Assembly: GCA_963715025.1 (NCBI GenBank)
Contig: CAVQQQ010000002.1
Location: forward strand, 1,116,001-1,180,000
Reading direction: 5' to 3'
DNA from: DASSJT01 sp963715025
GTDB lineage: Bacteria > Actinomycetota > Actinomycetes > Actinomycetales > Dermatophilaceae
Length of the DNA: 64,000 nucleotides
The translations under genes were made by a program, and so were the position numbers. Each line of letters starts with the position of its first letter. Position 1 is the first letter of the stretch. The notes under the pieces were generated by a model, which was not told the DNA's origin, made no database searches, and was given only the letters and a program-made list of their open reading frames with translations. Below are positions 39,747 to 49,042 of the stretch, in pieces.

Positions 39747-41387
39747 ATGTCCACGCTGCCTGGTCGCCGACCTTCACTGCTGCTGGAAGTCGACCTTTCC
39801 CAGCCCTTGGCCATGCCCGATGCGGACGACCCGATCAGCCGGCTTCGGGCCCGCGGCCGGCCCCAATTCCGTGCCATCCTCCGCGCACTGCATGAGGCGG
39901 GCCGGGACGCGCATGTCCGGGGGCTGATCGCCAAGGTCGGCGGGGCGATGCCGTGGCCGGTCATGCACGAGCTGCGCCTCGGGGTACGCGCGTTCGCCGA
40001 GACCGGTAAGCCGACGCTCGCGTGGGCCGAGAGCTTCGGCGACGGGACCGGCCACATGGCGTCCTACGTCCTCGCGACGACGTTCGACGAGATCTGGCTA
40101 CAGCCCGGGGGTGACCTCGGGCTGCTCGGTGTGGGGGTCGAGACGACCTTCGTCCGAGGCGCCCTCGACCACCTCGGCATCGAGCCACAGTTCGAGCAGC
40201 GCCATGAGTTCAAGAACGCCGCAGACCTGCTCATGCGCAGCGGCTTCACCGAGGCCCACCGGACGGCGCTCGACCGCCTGGCAGAGTCGATCTTCGACGA
40301 TGCAATCGTCGCGATCGCTGAGGGGCGGGCTACCTCCGCCGACCGGGTGCGTGCACTGGTCGACACCGGGCCGCGGACGGCCCCCGAGGCGCAGGACGCC
40401 GGTCTGGTCGACGTCCTCGGCTACCGTGACCAGGCGTATGCCGCGATGCGGGCGCGCGTCGGCCCTGACGTCCACCTGCTCTTCGCCGACCGGTGGCGGC
40501 CACCCCGCCGTCCGCATCTCCCAGTGCGCCGAAAGGGCCACGTCGCCTTGGTCGAGGTCCGAGGGGCCCTGGGATCCGGTCGCACGCGCCGCTCCCCGAT
40601 GGGCCGCCAAGCCGGCAGCGACTCGATCGGAGCCGCCCTGCGCGCTGCGGTCCTCGACAAGCAGGCCAGAGCGGTGGTGCTGCACATTGACTCCCCCGGA
40701 GGATCGTCCGTAGCCTCCGAGACCATCTGGCGCGAGGTGTGCCGGGTGCGCGAGGCGGGCAAGCCGCTTGTCGTCTCGATGGGCAGTGCAGCAGCGTCGG
40801 GCGGCTACTACATCGCCTGTCCAGCCGACGTCATCGTCGCGCTGCCCTCGACGCTCACTGGGTCCATCGGGGTCTTCGGCGGCAAGATGGTCGTGCGTGA
40901 TCTGTTCGAGCGACTGGGGCTGACAACTGGCACCGTGGCACACGGCTCGCGGTCGCTGATGTACTCCTCGCGACGCGGCTTCACTGCGCCGGAACGAGAC
41001 CGGCTGGCTGCCGAGATGGATGCGATCTACGACGATTTCGTGTCCCGGGTGGCGCAAGGCCGAGGTCGCTCCCACGAGGAGGTCGAGGAGGTTGCCCGTG
41101 GTCGGGTGTGGACGGGCAGTGACGCGGTCGGCGTCGGCCTCGTCGACGAGCTGGGTGGCCTCCGGGACGCGGCGCGCATCGCCCGCTCTCGCGCTGGCCT
41201 GCCTGACGACGCCCCGATGCGACACGCCCTCCACGTCCCTCTGCTGGCGCGTCTCGGCCGCCCGACGAACAGTGAGGACCCTCGAGCCGCCGCAGGTGTG
41301 GCGCTGCCGCGGCTGAGCCGAATCACGACTGCGGCAGGTGTATCAGCCCCCACCACGTTGCGCATGCCGTCGATCACCATTCGCTGA
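39747..41387 (+). CDS. sppA: Signal peptide peptidase SppA, 67K type
   Basis: 546 aa from the ATG at 39747. This is the long two-domain S49 form: the N-terminal domain supplies the catalytic Lys (near QRHEFKNAADLLMRSGF) and the C-terminal domain the Ser (VVSMGSAAASGGYYIACPAD). LTGSIGVFGGKMVVRDLFE is the conserved region after the Ser. No N-terminal membrane helix is obvious, unlike E. coli SppA, so attachment to the membrane is unclear. The enzyme degrades cleaved signal peptides. It is divergent from a hydrolase gene and convergent with the helicase gene. Confidence 0.9.
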   Translation: MSTLPGRRPSLLLEVDLSQPLAMPDADDPISRLRARGRPQFRAILRALHEAGRDAHVRGLIAKVGGAMPWPVMHELRLGVRAFAETGKPTLAWAESFGDGTGHMASYVLATTFDEIWLQPGGDLGLLGVGVETTFVRGALDHLGIEPQFEQRHEFKNAADLLMRSGFTEAHRTALDRLAESIFDDAIVAIAEGRATSADRVRALVDTGPRTAPEAQDAGLVDVLGYRDQAYAAMRARVGPDVHLLFADRWRPPRRPHLPVRRKGHVALVEVRGALGSGRTRRSPMGRQAGSDSIGAALRAAVLDKQARAVVLHIDSPGGSSVASETIWREVCRVREAGKPLVVSMGSAAASGGYYIACPADVIVALPSTLTGSIGVFGGKMVVRDLFERLGLTTGTVAHGSRSLMYSSRRGFTAPERDRLAAEMDAIYDDFVSRVAQGRGRSHEEVEEVARGRVWTGSDAVGVGLVDELGGLRDAARIARSRAGLPDDAPMRHALHVPLLARLGRPTNSEDPRAAAGVALPRLSRITTAAGVSAPTTLRMPSITIR

Positions 41388-41470
41388 CCCATGCCGTAGC
41401 CAACCCGCTTCGGGAGCCTGGGCGCCGCGGCGGGCACCTTGTGGGGCGGAATGGAGTTTGTTTCGCGCGG

Positions 41471-43720
41471 TCAGTCGAACCGCATAGCGGCGGCCCCGGT
41501 GGCCTCGAGGCCAAGGCCGCGAAGCCGGGCGGCCACGACATCCTCGGGAAGCTCCATCGACTCGGCGAGCTCCCCCAGGCTCAGGCCGAGGTCGACCCCG
41601 TCGCGCAGCTCCTCGTCGTCCTGCTCTGACCAGGCGTGCCCCTGCGTGACCGCGGTGCGGGCGGACGGCGCCTGCGGCGGGCTGGCCGCAACCGGCCGAC
41701 CCGGGGGCGTGCCCATCGCGGTGCCGTCGAGCGCGCCCGTCACTCCACGCAGGGTCGGCTCGGCGACCTCGACCGGAGGTGGTGCCAGCTCGTCGAGCCG
41801 GGCGAGCGCCGCCAGCACCTTGGCCCGGTCCGTCGTGGGCCAGAACGGGGGCAGCGAGCGCTGGAGGAAGCCGGCATACCGCGCCGTCATCATGCGCGAG
41901 TCGAGAAAGGCAACGACACCACGGTCGTCGCCGCGGCGGATCAGTCGCCCCGCGCCCTGCGCCAGGCGCAGCGCTGCGTGTGTGGCGGACACGGCCATGA
42001 AGCCGTTGCCGCCCAATCGCGCTATCGCCTGCGACCGCGCGGAGGCCAGCGGGTCGTCCGGGCGGGGAAACGGTATGCGGTCGATGATGACAAGCTGGCA
42101 GGACGAGCCCGGCACGTCGACACCCTGCCACAGCGAGATCGTGCCGAACAGACACGTCTCAGGGTCGCGCGCGAACTGCCTTACCAGCGTTGCGATCTGG
42201 TCCTCACCCTGGCAGAGGAAAGCGATCTCGCCCTCGCGGTCGGAGAACCTCTCGCGCATAGCGTCGGTGGCCTCGCGCGCGGCGCGCATCGAGGAGAACA
42301 GTCCGAGCGTGCGCCCTCCCGCTGCCCTCACGAGGGCCTCGATCTCGTCGAGCGCCTCGGCACTCAGGCCGTCGCGACCGGGTGGTGGCAGGTGCTGGGC
42401 GACGTAGGCGATGGCCTGCGCCGGGTAGTCGAACGGGCTGCCCACATCCAGACCCTGCCAGGCCGGGGCTCCGTCCCCGCGCAGCCCCATCGTGCCGGCC
42501 ACGGCCTCGAAGGTGCCACCGAGCTCGAGGGTCGCCGACGTCATGATGACGGTGCGGTCGCTGAACACCTTCTCGCGCAGCAGCACCGCCACGCTCATGG
42601 GAGCGACCCGCAGGACGCTGCCGCGCCTGGGGTCGCGGCTCAGCCAGACGACGTCGAGGTCGCGCTCCTCGAGGATGCGGGCCGCATTCTCGAAGACCTC
42701 GTCGATGGCCGCGCGGGCGACCTGCCGGGCCCCGTCATTGGCCTCGGGGGTGTCCGGCTTCAGCTCGCTCTGCACCGTGCGCGCGGTGTCCCGCACGCGG
42801 GACAGCGCCAGCGCCAGTGAATCGGGTATGCCGTTGAGCCGGCCCTCAGGCAGGGCGTCCAGCACGCCCTGCAGGAAGACTCCCGCGTCGTCGACCGCCT
42901 CGGTCGAGTCGGCGAGGCGGCCGGCCCGCTTGGCTGCGGCGGAGACCATCGAAGCGGTGATCTCGTCGGTGATCGTGGACGTCACGCGGTCGACCAGCTC
43001 ATGCCCTTCGTCGACGACCAGCACGTCGTGCTCGGGCAGCATCTGGCGGCCCTCGAACGAGTCGATCGCCATGAACGAGTGGTTGGTGACGATGATGTCG
43101 ACGTCCTTGGCGGCCTCTCGCGAGCGCTCGACGAAGCACTTGGCGATCATCGGACACCTGCCGCCGAGGCACTCGTGCGCGCTGACCGACACCTGACGCC
43201 AGGCCCGCTCGGAGACCCCTGGCACGAGCTCGTCGCGGTCCCCGGACTCGGTTGCCTCGGCCCACTGGCGGAGCCGAAGAACCTCCTTGCCCAGCCTCGA
43301 GGCCTGCTGGTCGACCTCACCCACCTCGAAGAGGCCGTCCTCCTCGTCGGGGAAGCCGCCCTCGAGCTTGTGGGCGCACAGGTAGTTCCGCCGCCCCTTG
43401 ACCAGCGCATAAGTCGGACGGCGTCCGAGCACCGGCTCGAGCGACGCGGCGAGGCGGGGCATATCGCGGTCGACGATCTGCGCCTGGAGGGCGAGGGTCG
43501 CCGTGGCCACCACCGCTGGCGCTCCGGAGTCCATGGCGTGACGAACCGCAGGCACGAGGTAGGCGAGCGACTTCCCAGTGCCGGTCCCCGCCTGCACCAG
43601 GAGGTGCTCGCCCTTGCCGATCGCCTCCGCGACCGCGTGCGCCATCGTCACCTGACCGGGCCGCTCCACTCCGCCAACCCCCTCGACAGCGGTGTGCAGC
43701 AGGTCGTCGAGGGAGGGCAT
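41471..43720 (-). CDS. DinG/XPD-type ATP-dependent DNA helicase
   Basis: 749 aa from the ATG at 43720 (PSLDDLLHTAVEGVGG). Walker A LLVQAGTGTGKSLAYLVPAV and the DEGH box LVVDEGHELVDRV are intact. Four cysteines (in YLCAHKLEGG and ECLGGRCPMIAKCF) fit the iron-sulfur domain of the XPD/DinG family. The C-terminal motor has CLFGTISLWQGVDVPG and QGAGRLIRRGDDRG. Such helicases unwind 5' to 3' and act on R-loops, G-quadruplexes or repair intermediates. The last 120 residues form an actinobacterial extension. The GNAT gene lies 61 bases upstream on the same strand. Confidence 0.92.
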   Translation of the reverse strand: MPSLDDLLHTAVEGVGGVERPGQVTMAHAVAEAIGKGEHLLVQAGTGTGKSLAYLVPAVRHAMDSGAPAVVATATLALQAQIVDRDMPRLAASLEPVLGRRPTYALVKGRRNYLCAHKLEGGFPDEEDGLFEVGEVDQQASRLGKEVLRLRQWAEATESGDRDELVPGVSERAWRQVSVSAHECLGGRCPMIAKCFVERSREAAKDVDIIVTNHSFMAIDSFEGRQMLPEHDVLVVDEGHELVDRVTSTITDEITASMVSAAAKRAGRLADSTEAVDDAGVFLQGVLDALPEGRLNGIPDSLALALSRVRDTARTVQSELKPDTPEANDGARQVARAAIDEVFENAARILEERDLDVVWLSRDPRRGSVLRVAPMSVAVLLREKVFSDRTVIMTSATLELGGTFEAVAGTMGLRGDGAPAWQGLDVGSPFDYPAQAIAYVAQHLPPPGRDGLSAEALDEIEALVRAAGGRTLGLFSSMRAAREATDAMRERFSDREGEIAFLCQGEDQIATLVRQFARDPETCLFGTISLWQGVDVPGSSCQLVIIDRIPFPRPDDPLASARSQAIARLGGNGFMAVSATHAALRLAQGAGRLIRRGDDRGVVAFLDSRMMTARYAGFLQRSLPPFWPTTDRAKVLAALARLDELAPPPVEVAEPTLRGVTGALDGTAMGTPPGRPVAASPPQAPSARTAVTQGHAWSEQDDEELRDGVDLGLSLGELAESMELPEDVVAARLRGLGLEATGAAAMRFD

Positions 43721-43781
43721 TGCCTCAGGGTATGCCGTGTGCTCCGCTTCGCGCGGCACCGTCCCCAGCCCGCCGGGCGGG

Positions 43782-44858
43782 TCAGCCCCGGCCATCCGCC
43801 CGCAGAGGCAGACCGTCGAGCCGGCGGGCCATGATGACGCTGTCGCGCTCGTCTCCCGGCGCCACCCGGATGGTCCCCGGCACGCGGCCCACCTCGGTGT
43901 AGCCACATCGGGCGTAGAACCCGCCCACCCCCGTGCCGCTGCGGTAGTCCAGGGTCACGAGTTCGGCCCCGTCGTCACGGGCGAGCCGGTGCAGGCCCGA
44001 CATCAGGATGCGCCCGAGGTTGCGGCCGCGGTGGTCGGGGTCGGTCATGACGCGGTAGGCCGACAGCCCATGGGAGAGGAGAGGGTTGGTGCTGCGGACC
44101 CACCACGCGAGGCCGAGCAGGGCGGCGTCGGGGGCGCGCAGGGTGCCTGCGAACGCCAGCCCCCTCGCCATCTGTTCCTCGTGGCCCGCCAGTGCGGCCG
44201 CCACGCGGTGGCGCGGCGCCCCCGGCAGGAACCCCACCGCCCCGCCGGCGTCGTTGACCCGGCACCACAGGTCGACGACCTCCTGTCTCAGGCTGTCGTC
44301 GAGGGCGTCATGGCGTTCGACGTCGGGTGCCTCGAAAACCACGGAGGCGGGCTCGCCCGGGCGGTCGTCGCCGAGCACCTTGCTGCCCGCCCGCACGAGG
44401 CCAGCGGACAGCGCGGTGCGAACCGACGCGGTGTTGTGCTCCTTGACCAGGGCCTGCACGGGAAGGTCGGGCAGCCACTCCGTGCCCAGCGCGACGGCTT
44501 CCCGTGCCACCTCCCTGGCGTAGCCCCGCCCATGTGCCTCGGCGGCGATGCGGTAATAGAGGTTGAGGAAGTCCTCGGAATGACGCAGCCCCGCCATGCC
44601 GACCGGCTTTCCGGAGGCCGTATCGACCACCGTCCAGTACCCGAAACCATGGTCGTCCCAGTGGCGCTGGACCGCGTCGAGGAAGGCCTCGTTGTCGACC
44701 CGGCTGCGCCTGGCGTGGGGAGCGTGGACATACCCCCGGGGGTCTTCGTGGAGCGCGTGCTGGAAGCCGCGGTCGGCATCACGGGGCCGGCGCAGCGTGA
44801 GCCGGGGTGTCTGCGTCTCGAAGCGCGAGGCGACGGACGGCGTCGAGGGCGGTGTCAC
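43782..44858 (-). CDS. Two-domain GNAT N-acetyltransferase
   Basis: 358 aa from a GTG at 44858. The first GNAT domain resembles the RimJ/RimL type (LTLRRPRDADRGFQHALHED, then YYRIAAEAHGRGYAREVARE). The second is shorter and has VMTDPDHRGRNLGRILMSGL as its acetyl-CoA loop. Tandem GNAT proteins are common in actinobacteria and their acceptors are mostly unknown. It is divergent from the DUF3516 helicase gene by 87 bases. Unlike the GNAT gene at 9.8-10.7 kb this one is intact. Confidence 0.87.
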   Translation of the reverse strand: MTPPSTPSVASRFETQTPRLTLRRPRDADRGFQHALHEDPRGYVHAPHARRSRVDNEAFLDAVQRHWDDHGFGYWTVVDTASGKPVGMAGLRHSEDFLNLYYRIAAEAHGRGYAREVAREAVALGTEWLPDLPVQALVKEHNTASVRTALSAGLVRAGSKVLGDDRPGEPASVVFEAPDVERHDALDDSLRQEVVDLWCRVNDAGGAVGFLPGAPRHRVAAALAGHEEQMARGLAFAGTLRAPDAALLGLAWWVRSTNPLLSHGLSAYRVMTDPDHRGRNLGRILMSGLHRLARDDGAELVTLDYRSGTGVGGFYARCGYTEVGRVPGTIRVAPGDERDSVIMARRLDGLPLRADGRG

Positions 44859-44945
44859 CACAGCACCGTAGAACGATGCTCCGACACCGCGGCGACACGG
44901 TGGGTGGGGGCTGGCATGCCCACCCGGATGCGAGGATGGCTGCCG

Positions 44946-47564
44946 ATGACTGCTGCCCAGCCGGAGATCGCCGCGAGGCTGAGCGACCTGCTCCCCCGCG
45001 GAGCGGCCCCCGACCCTGACGAGCTGTATGCGGCGTTCACGGGGTGGACCGGCCGGCAGGGCCTCACCCTCTACCCCCACCAGGAGGAGTCGGTCATCGA
45101 GCTCCTGTCCGGAAGCAACGTCGTGCTCGCGACGCCGACCGGATCGGGCAAGTCCCTCGTCGCCACAGCCGCGCACTTCGCGGCCCTGGCGGGCGACCGG
45201 GTCAGCTTCTACACGGCACCGATCAAGGCCCTGGTCAGCGAGAAGTTCTTCGCACTCTGCGGCATCTTCGGGGCCGACAACGTCGGCATGATGACCGGCG
45301 ACGCCTCCGTCAACGCAGACGCCCCGATCATCTGCTGCACCGCGGAGATCCTTGCCAACATCGCCCTGCGCGAGGGCGCCGACGCCGATGTCGGCGTCGT
45401 GATCATGGACGAGTTCCACTTCTACGCAGAGCCGGACCGGGGCTGGGCCTGGCAGGTTCCACTCCTGGAACTGCCCCAGGCGCAGTTCCTCCTCATGTCC
45501 GCGACCCTGGGGGACGTCACGCGGATCACCGACGACCTGACCCGCCGCACCGGCCGGCATACCGCCATGGTCACCGGCACCCAGCGGCCAGTGCCGCTGA
45601 GCTTCTCCTGGGCCCTCACCCCGATCCACGAGACGATCGAGGAGCTGCTCACCACCCACCAGGCACCCGTCTACATCGTCCACTTCACCCAGGCGGCGGC
45701 TCTTGAGCAGGCGCAGTCGCTGCTCTCGGTCCGGGCAGTGACGCGCGACGACCGGGACGCGATCGCCGCCCGGGTCGGCGGGTTCCGCTTCACCACGGGC
45801 TTCGGCAAGACGCTCTCGAAACTCGTGCGCAGCGGGATCGGCGTCCACCACGCCGGCATGCTCCCCCGCTACCGCCGGCTGGTCGAGCACCTGGCGCAGG
45901 ACGGCCTGCTCAAGGTGATCTGTGGCACCGACACCCTCGGCGTCGGCATCAACGTCCCCATCCGCACCGTGCTGTTCACGGGGCTGACCAAGTTCGACGG
46001 GTCGCGGCAGCGAGTGCTCAAGGCGCGCGAGTTCCACCAGATCGCGGGCCGCGCGGGCCGGGCCGGCTTCGACACCAGCGGCTATGTCGTGGTCCAGGCT
46101 CCCGAGCACGTCATCGAGAACGAGCGCGCCCTCGCCAAGGCGGGCGACGACCCCAAGAAGCGCCGGAAGGTGCAGCGCAAGAAGGCGCCCGAGGGCTTCG
46201 TGTCCTGGACCGAGCAGACCTTCGACAAGCTGGTGGCCGCCGAGCCCGAGCCGCTCGTCTCCCGCATGCGCGTCGACCACGCCATGATCCTCAACATCGT
46301 GGCGCGCCCGGGTGACCCCGTCCGCGCCATGAGCCATCTCCTGCGCGACAACCACGAGGACGCGCGCGGCCAGGCGAGGCTGGCGCGGCGCGCGATCACC
46401 CTGTGCCGGAGCCTCCTCGAGACCGGCGTCCTCCAGCGGCTGCCCCACCCGGACGAGACGGGCCGCACGCTGGCTGTCACCGAGGCCCTCCAGCACGACT
46501 TCGCCCTCAACCAGCCCCTTGCGCCGTTCGCCCTCGCGGCGCTCGACGTGCTCGACCCGGCGGCGCCCACGCACGCCCTCGACCTCGTCTCGGTCATCGA
46601 GGCGGTTCTCGACGACCCGCGCCAGGTCCTCTACCAGCAGCAGTTCAAGGCCCGCGGCGAGGCGGTGGCGGAGATGAAGGCTGATGGCGTCGAGTACGAG
46701 GAGCGGATGGAGCTGCTCGAGGACGTCATGTGGCCGCGCCCGCTGGCCGCCCTGCTGGAGGCGGCGTTCGAGATCTTTCGGCGCAGCCATCCCTGGGTGT
46801 CCGAGTCGGCCCTCTCCCCCAAGTCCGTGGTCCGCGACATGTACGAGCAGGCGATGACGTTCACCGAGTACGTGAGCTACTACCAGCTGGCCCGCTCCGA
46901 GGGGCTGCTGCTGCGCTACCTCACCGACGCCTATCGCACGCTCCGCCAGACGGTGCCGGCGAGCATGCGTACCGAGGCCTTCGAGGACGTCCTGGAGTGG
47001 CTCGGTGAGACCGTGCGCCAGATCGACTCCTCACTGATCGACGAGTGGGAGGCGCTCACCGCCCCCGACGCGACCGGCCGGTTCACCGACCTCGTCGAGC
47101 ACGGCGGCAGTCGTCCCACCCGCCCGATCACCAGCAGCGAGCGCGCCTTCCGGGTGATGGTCCGCAATGCCATGTTCCGCCGCGTCGAGCTGGCCGCCCG
47201 CGATCAGTTCGAGGCTCTGGCCCGACTGGACGAGGAGACCGCAGCGCTCACCGACCCACCCCGCCACGTGCTCATGGACCAGCAGGACTGGGACGAGGCC
47301 CTCGCCACCTACTTCGACGAGCACGACACGATCGGCACTGGAGCCGCCGCCCGCGGACCGCACCTCCTGCACGTCCAGCCCGAGCGCGCGGACGCGCCGG
47401 GGCTCAACGAGCCCGAGCGGCTGCACCGCCTGTGGCGCCTGCGCCAGACCGTCGATGACCCGGACCGCAACTACGACTGGGTGATCGAGGCGACGGCCGA
47501 TCTCGACGCGTCCGACGATGTGGGCGAGCCGGTCATCCTCACCACCGCGTTCCGCCGGCTCTAG
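44946..47564 (+). CDS. DExH RNA helicase with DUF3516 C-terminal domain
   Basis: 872 aa. Superfamily 2 motifs run in order: VVLATPTGSGKSLVATAAHF (I), VVIMDEFHFYAE (II, DEFH), LLMSATLGD (III), IRTVLFTGLTKFDG (IV/V region) and FHQIAGRAGRAGFDT (VI). The C-terminal half (from about residue 440) matches DUF3516, an actinobacterial helicase tail with CCHC-independent helical repeats. The family is Ski2/Mtr4-related in its core and presumably remodels RNA, though the targets are unknown. An ATG at 44928 is an alternative start. A strong hairpin follows the stop by 23 bases. Confidence 0.88.
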   Translation: MTAAQPEIAARLSDLLPRGAAPDPDELYAAFTGWTGRQGLTLYPHQEESVIELLSGSNVVLATPTGSGKSLVATAAHFAALAGDRVSFYTAPIKALVSEKFFALCGIFGADNVGMMTGDASVNADAPIICCTAEILANIALREGADADVGVVIMDEFHFYAEPDRGWAWQVPLLELPQAQFLLMSATLGDVTRITDDLTRRTGRHTAMVTGTQRPVPLSFSWALTPIHETIEELLTTHQAPVYIVHFTQAAALEQAQSLLSVRAVTRDDRDAIAARVGGFRFTTGFGKTLSKLVRSGIGVHHAGMLPRYRRLVEHLAQDGLLKVICGTDTLGVGINVPIRTVLFTGLTKFDGSRQRVLKAREFHQIAGRAGRAGFDTSGYVVVQAPEHVIENERALAKAGDDPKKRRKVQRKKAPEGFVSWTEQTFDKLVAAEPEPLVSRMRVDHAMILNIVARPGDPVRAMSHLLRDNHEDARGQARLARRAITLCRSLLETGVLQRLPHPDETGRTLAVTEALQHDFALNQPLAPFALAALDVLDPAAPTHALDLVSVIEAVLDDPRQVLYQQQFKARGEAVAEMKADGVEYEERMELLEDVMWPRPLAALLEAAFEIFRRSHPWVSESALSPKSVVRDMYEQAMTFTEYVSYYQLARSEGLLLRYLTDAYRTLRQTVPASMRTEAFEDVLEWLGETVRQIDSSLIDEWEALTAPDATGRFTDLVEHGGSRPTRPITSSERAFRVMVRNAMFRRVELAARDQFEALARLDEETAALTDPPRHVLMDQQDWDEALATYFDEHDTIGTGAAARGPHLLHVQPERADAPGLNEPERLHRLWRLRQTVDDPDRNYDWVIEATADLDASDDVGEPVILTTAFRRL

Positions 47565-47587
47565 CGAGACGGGCCAAGCACCCGACG

Positions 47588-47660
47588 GGCGGTATGCCGG
47601 CCGGGCCAGCCGGCATACCGCCGTGCCCAGCCGGCATACCGCCGTCTCCGTCCGGCATAC
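47588..47660. terminator. Terminator hairpin built from tandem CCGGCATACCGCC repeats
   Basis: GGCGGTATGCCGGC (47588-47601) pairs perfectly with GCCGGCATACCGCC (47609-47622) around a seven-base loop, just after the helicase stop. Two further copies of CCGGCATACCGC follow at about 47630 and 47651, so alternative pairings with the left arm are possible. The unit contains the octamer CGGCATAC that is frequent throughout the window. Confidence 0.7.
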
Positions 47661-47801
47661 CGCATTGTCCGTCCGGCCTGCTCTCCGGATCAGTGGCCAT
47701 CGTTTCGCTTCGAGAAGCGTCGGGTACCCGGACCCTTGACGTGCGCAGCGCCTCTCCGCAGGCGCCCCGCGCACGCTACCTAGACGAGAGGAGAGGGGCG
47801 C

Positions 47802-48635
47802 ATGTCTGATCCGACGTACGAACCGGTGATTACCGCCAATGGAGGCGATTCGGCTCCGGACCGAGCCAAGAACGAGGCACGGCACGTGGCCGACGACGCC
47901 AAGGAGGGTGCAGCCCAGGTCGCTGACACAGTGAAGCAGGAGACCCGCGAGGTTGCGCACGACGTGCAGCGCCAGGCCAAGGACGTCTACCGGCAGGTCC
48001 GCAGCGAAGCGACCGACCAGGCCTCTTCCCAGCAGCGGCGTGCGGCGTCCGGCCTGCACAGCCTGGCTTCGGAGCTGGACCAGATGGTCAGCGGAGCCCA
48101 GGACCGGGGCGTGGCATCTGACCTGGCGCAGCAGGCGGCACAGAGGGTCCACACCCTTGCCACCTGGCTGGAGGCCCGCGAGCCGGGCGACCTCGTGGAA
48201 GAGCTGCGGGCCTTTGCGCGCCGCCGGCCCGGGGCATTCCTTGCCGGCGCGGCCGCGGTCGGCGTGGTGGCGGGCCGCATGACTCGGGGGCTGACCGACA
48301 GCCCCGACGAGGGCTCGAACCCGTCGGCCGAACGGCTGGGGGACAACAGCGGTTGGACATCGGGGGGCGCACTTGGCGACGAAGCCAGAACTCCCGCCAC
48401 GAACGTCCCGACTGCGGGACTGTCCACGGGCGACGAGACGACGACGTACACCACCGGCCCGCGCCTGGACGAAGGACGCACAGGCGACGAAACGGCGGCC
48501 TGGAGCGGGCACGTGGGAGACACGGCGAACGGTTCCGACACGGCCTTCCGTGAGACGTCGCTCGACTCCGACGCGGGCTACGACGCACCGACTGCGCCCC
48601 AAACCACGCCGCGGCACGGAGGTGATCGGCGATGA
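47802..48635 (+). CDS. Coiled-coil/low-complexity protein, first gene of envelope cluster
   Basis: 277 aa with GAGGAG before the ATG. The N-terminal 110 residues are amphipathic helix resembling LEA-like or apolipoprotein-like repeats (KNEARHVADDAKEGAAQVAD, then TVKQETREVAHDVQRQAKDV). A short hydrophobic segment lies at about 145-165 (RPGAFLAGAAAVGVVAGRM), and the C-terminal 100 residues are Gly/Thr/Asp-rich and disordered. It is translationally coupled by ATGA to the holin-superfamily gene, which is coupled in turn to the DUF3618 gene. The trio is common in actinobacteria and probably concerns membrane or stress physiology; the precise function is unknown. Confidence 0.75.
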   Translation: MSDPTYEPVITANGGDSAPDRAKNEARHVADDAKEGAAQVADTVKQETREVAHDVQRQAKDVYRQVRSEATDQASSQQRRAASGLHSLASELDQMVSGAQDRGVASDLAQQAAQRVHTLATWLEAREPGDLVEELRAFARRRPGAFLAGAAAVGVVAGRMTRGLTDSPDEGSNPSAERLGDNSGWTSGGALGDEARTPATNVPTAGLSTGDETTTYTTGPRLDEGRTGDETAAWSGHVGDTANGSDTAFRETSLDSDAGYDAPTAPQTTPRHGGDRR

Positions 48636-49042
48636 CAGCCGAAGCGGACCGAGACGTCGAGCAGCGGGACGCTTCCATCAGCGATCTCGTGTCGGATGTC
48701 GCGGCTGACATCTCGTTGCTGATGCGCCAGGAGATGGAGCTGGCCAAGGTCGAGCTGCGCGAGTCGGCCACGCAGGCCGGCCAGGCTGCCGGCATGTTCA
48801 GCGGCGCTGCCATCGCCGGCCACCTGGCGCTCCTCTTCCTGTCCGTCGCCGCCTGGTGGGGGCTCGGACAGGCGATGGACAACCTCGGGTGGTCCGCCGT
48901 CGTGGTGGCGCTCGTGTGGGCCGTGGTTGCGGCGATTCTGACCAGCACCGCCCGCAACCGGATGAAGAAGGTCACGGGCCTGCCGCGCACCGTCGACACC
49001 GCTAAACGAGTCCCCCCGGCCTTGAAAGGAGACGAATCATGA
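48632..49042 (+). CDS. Phage-holin superfamily III / DUF1469 membrane protein
   Basis: 136 aa. The N-terminal helix (ISDLVSDVAADISLLMRQEM, then ELAKVELRESATQAGQAAGM) precedes two transmembrane helices at about residues 55-80 and 85-105. This is the actinobacterial holin-X / DUF1469 layout. Despite the name these chromosomal proteins are not tied to prophages. It overlaps the genes on both sides by four bases. Confidence 0.87.
   Translation: MTAEADRDVEQRDASISDLVSDVAADISLLMRQEMELAKVELRESATQAGQAAGMFSGAAIAGHLALLFLSVAAWWGLGQAMDNLGWSAVVVALVWAVVAAILTSTARNRMKKVTGLPRTVDTAKRVPPALKGDES

Noticed and set aside
43782..46790. A minus-strand open frame of about 1000 codons covering the DUF3516 helicase gene
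   Set aside because: Only the part from 44858 downwards shows GNAT motifs; the rest is antisense to a well-supported helicase with ordered motifs.
47588..47660. Repeated CCGGCATACCGCC units as a CRISPR or attachment array
   Set aside because: Spacing is about 20 bases without spacer-sized inserts, and the first two copies form a terminator stem next to a stop codon.
48632..49042. Holin-like gene as evidence of a prophage at 48 kb
   Set aside because: DUF1469/holin superfamily III proteins are ordinary chromosomal proteins in actinobacteria and no lysin or phage gene is adjacent.
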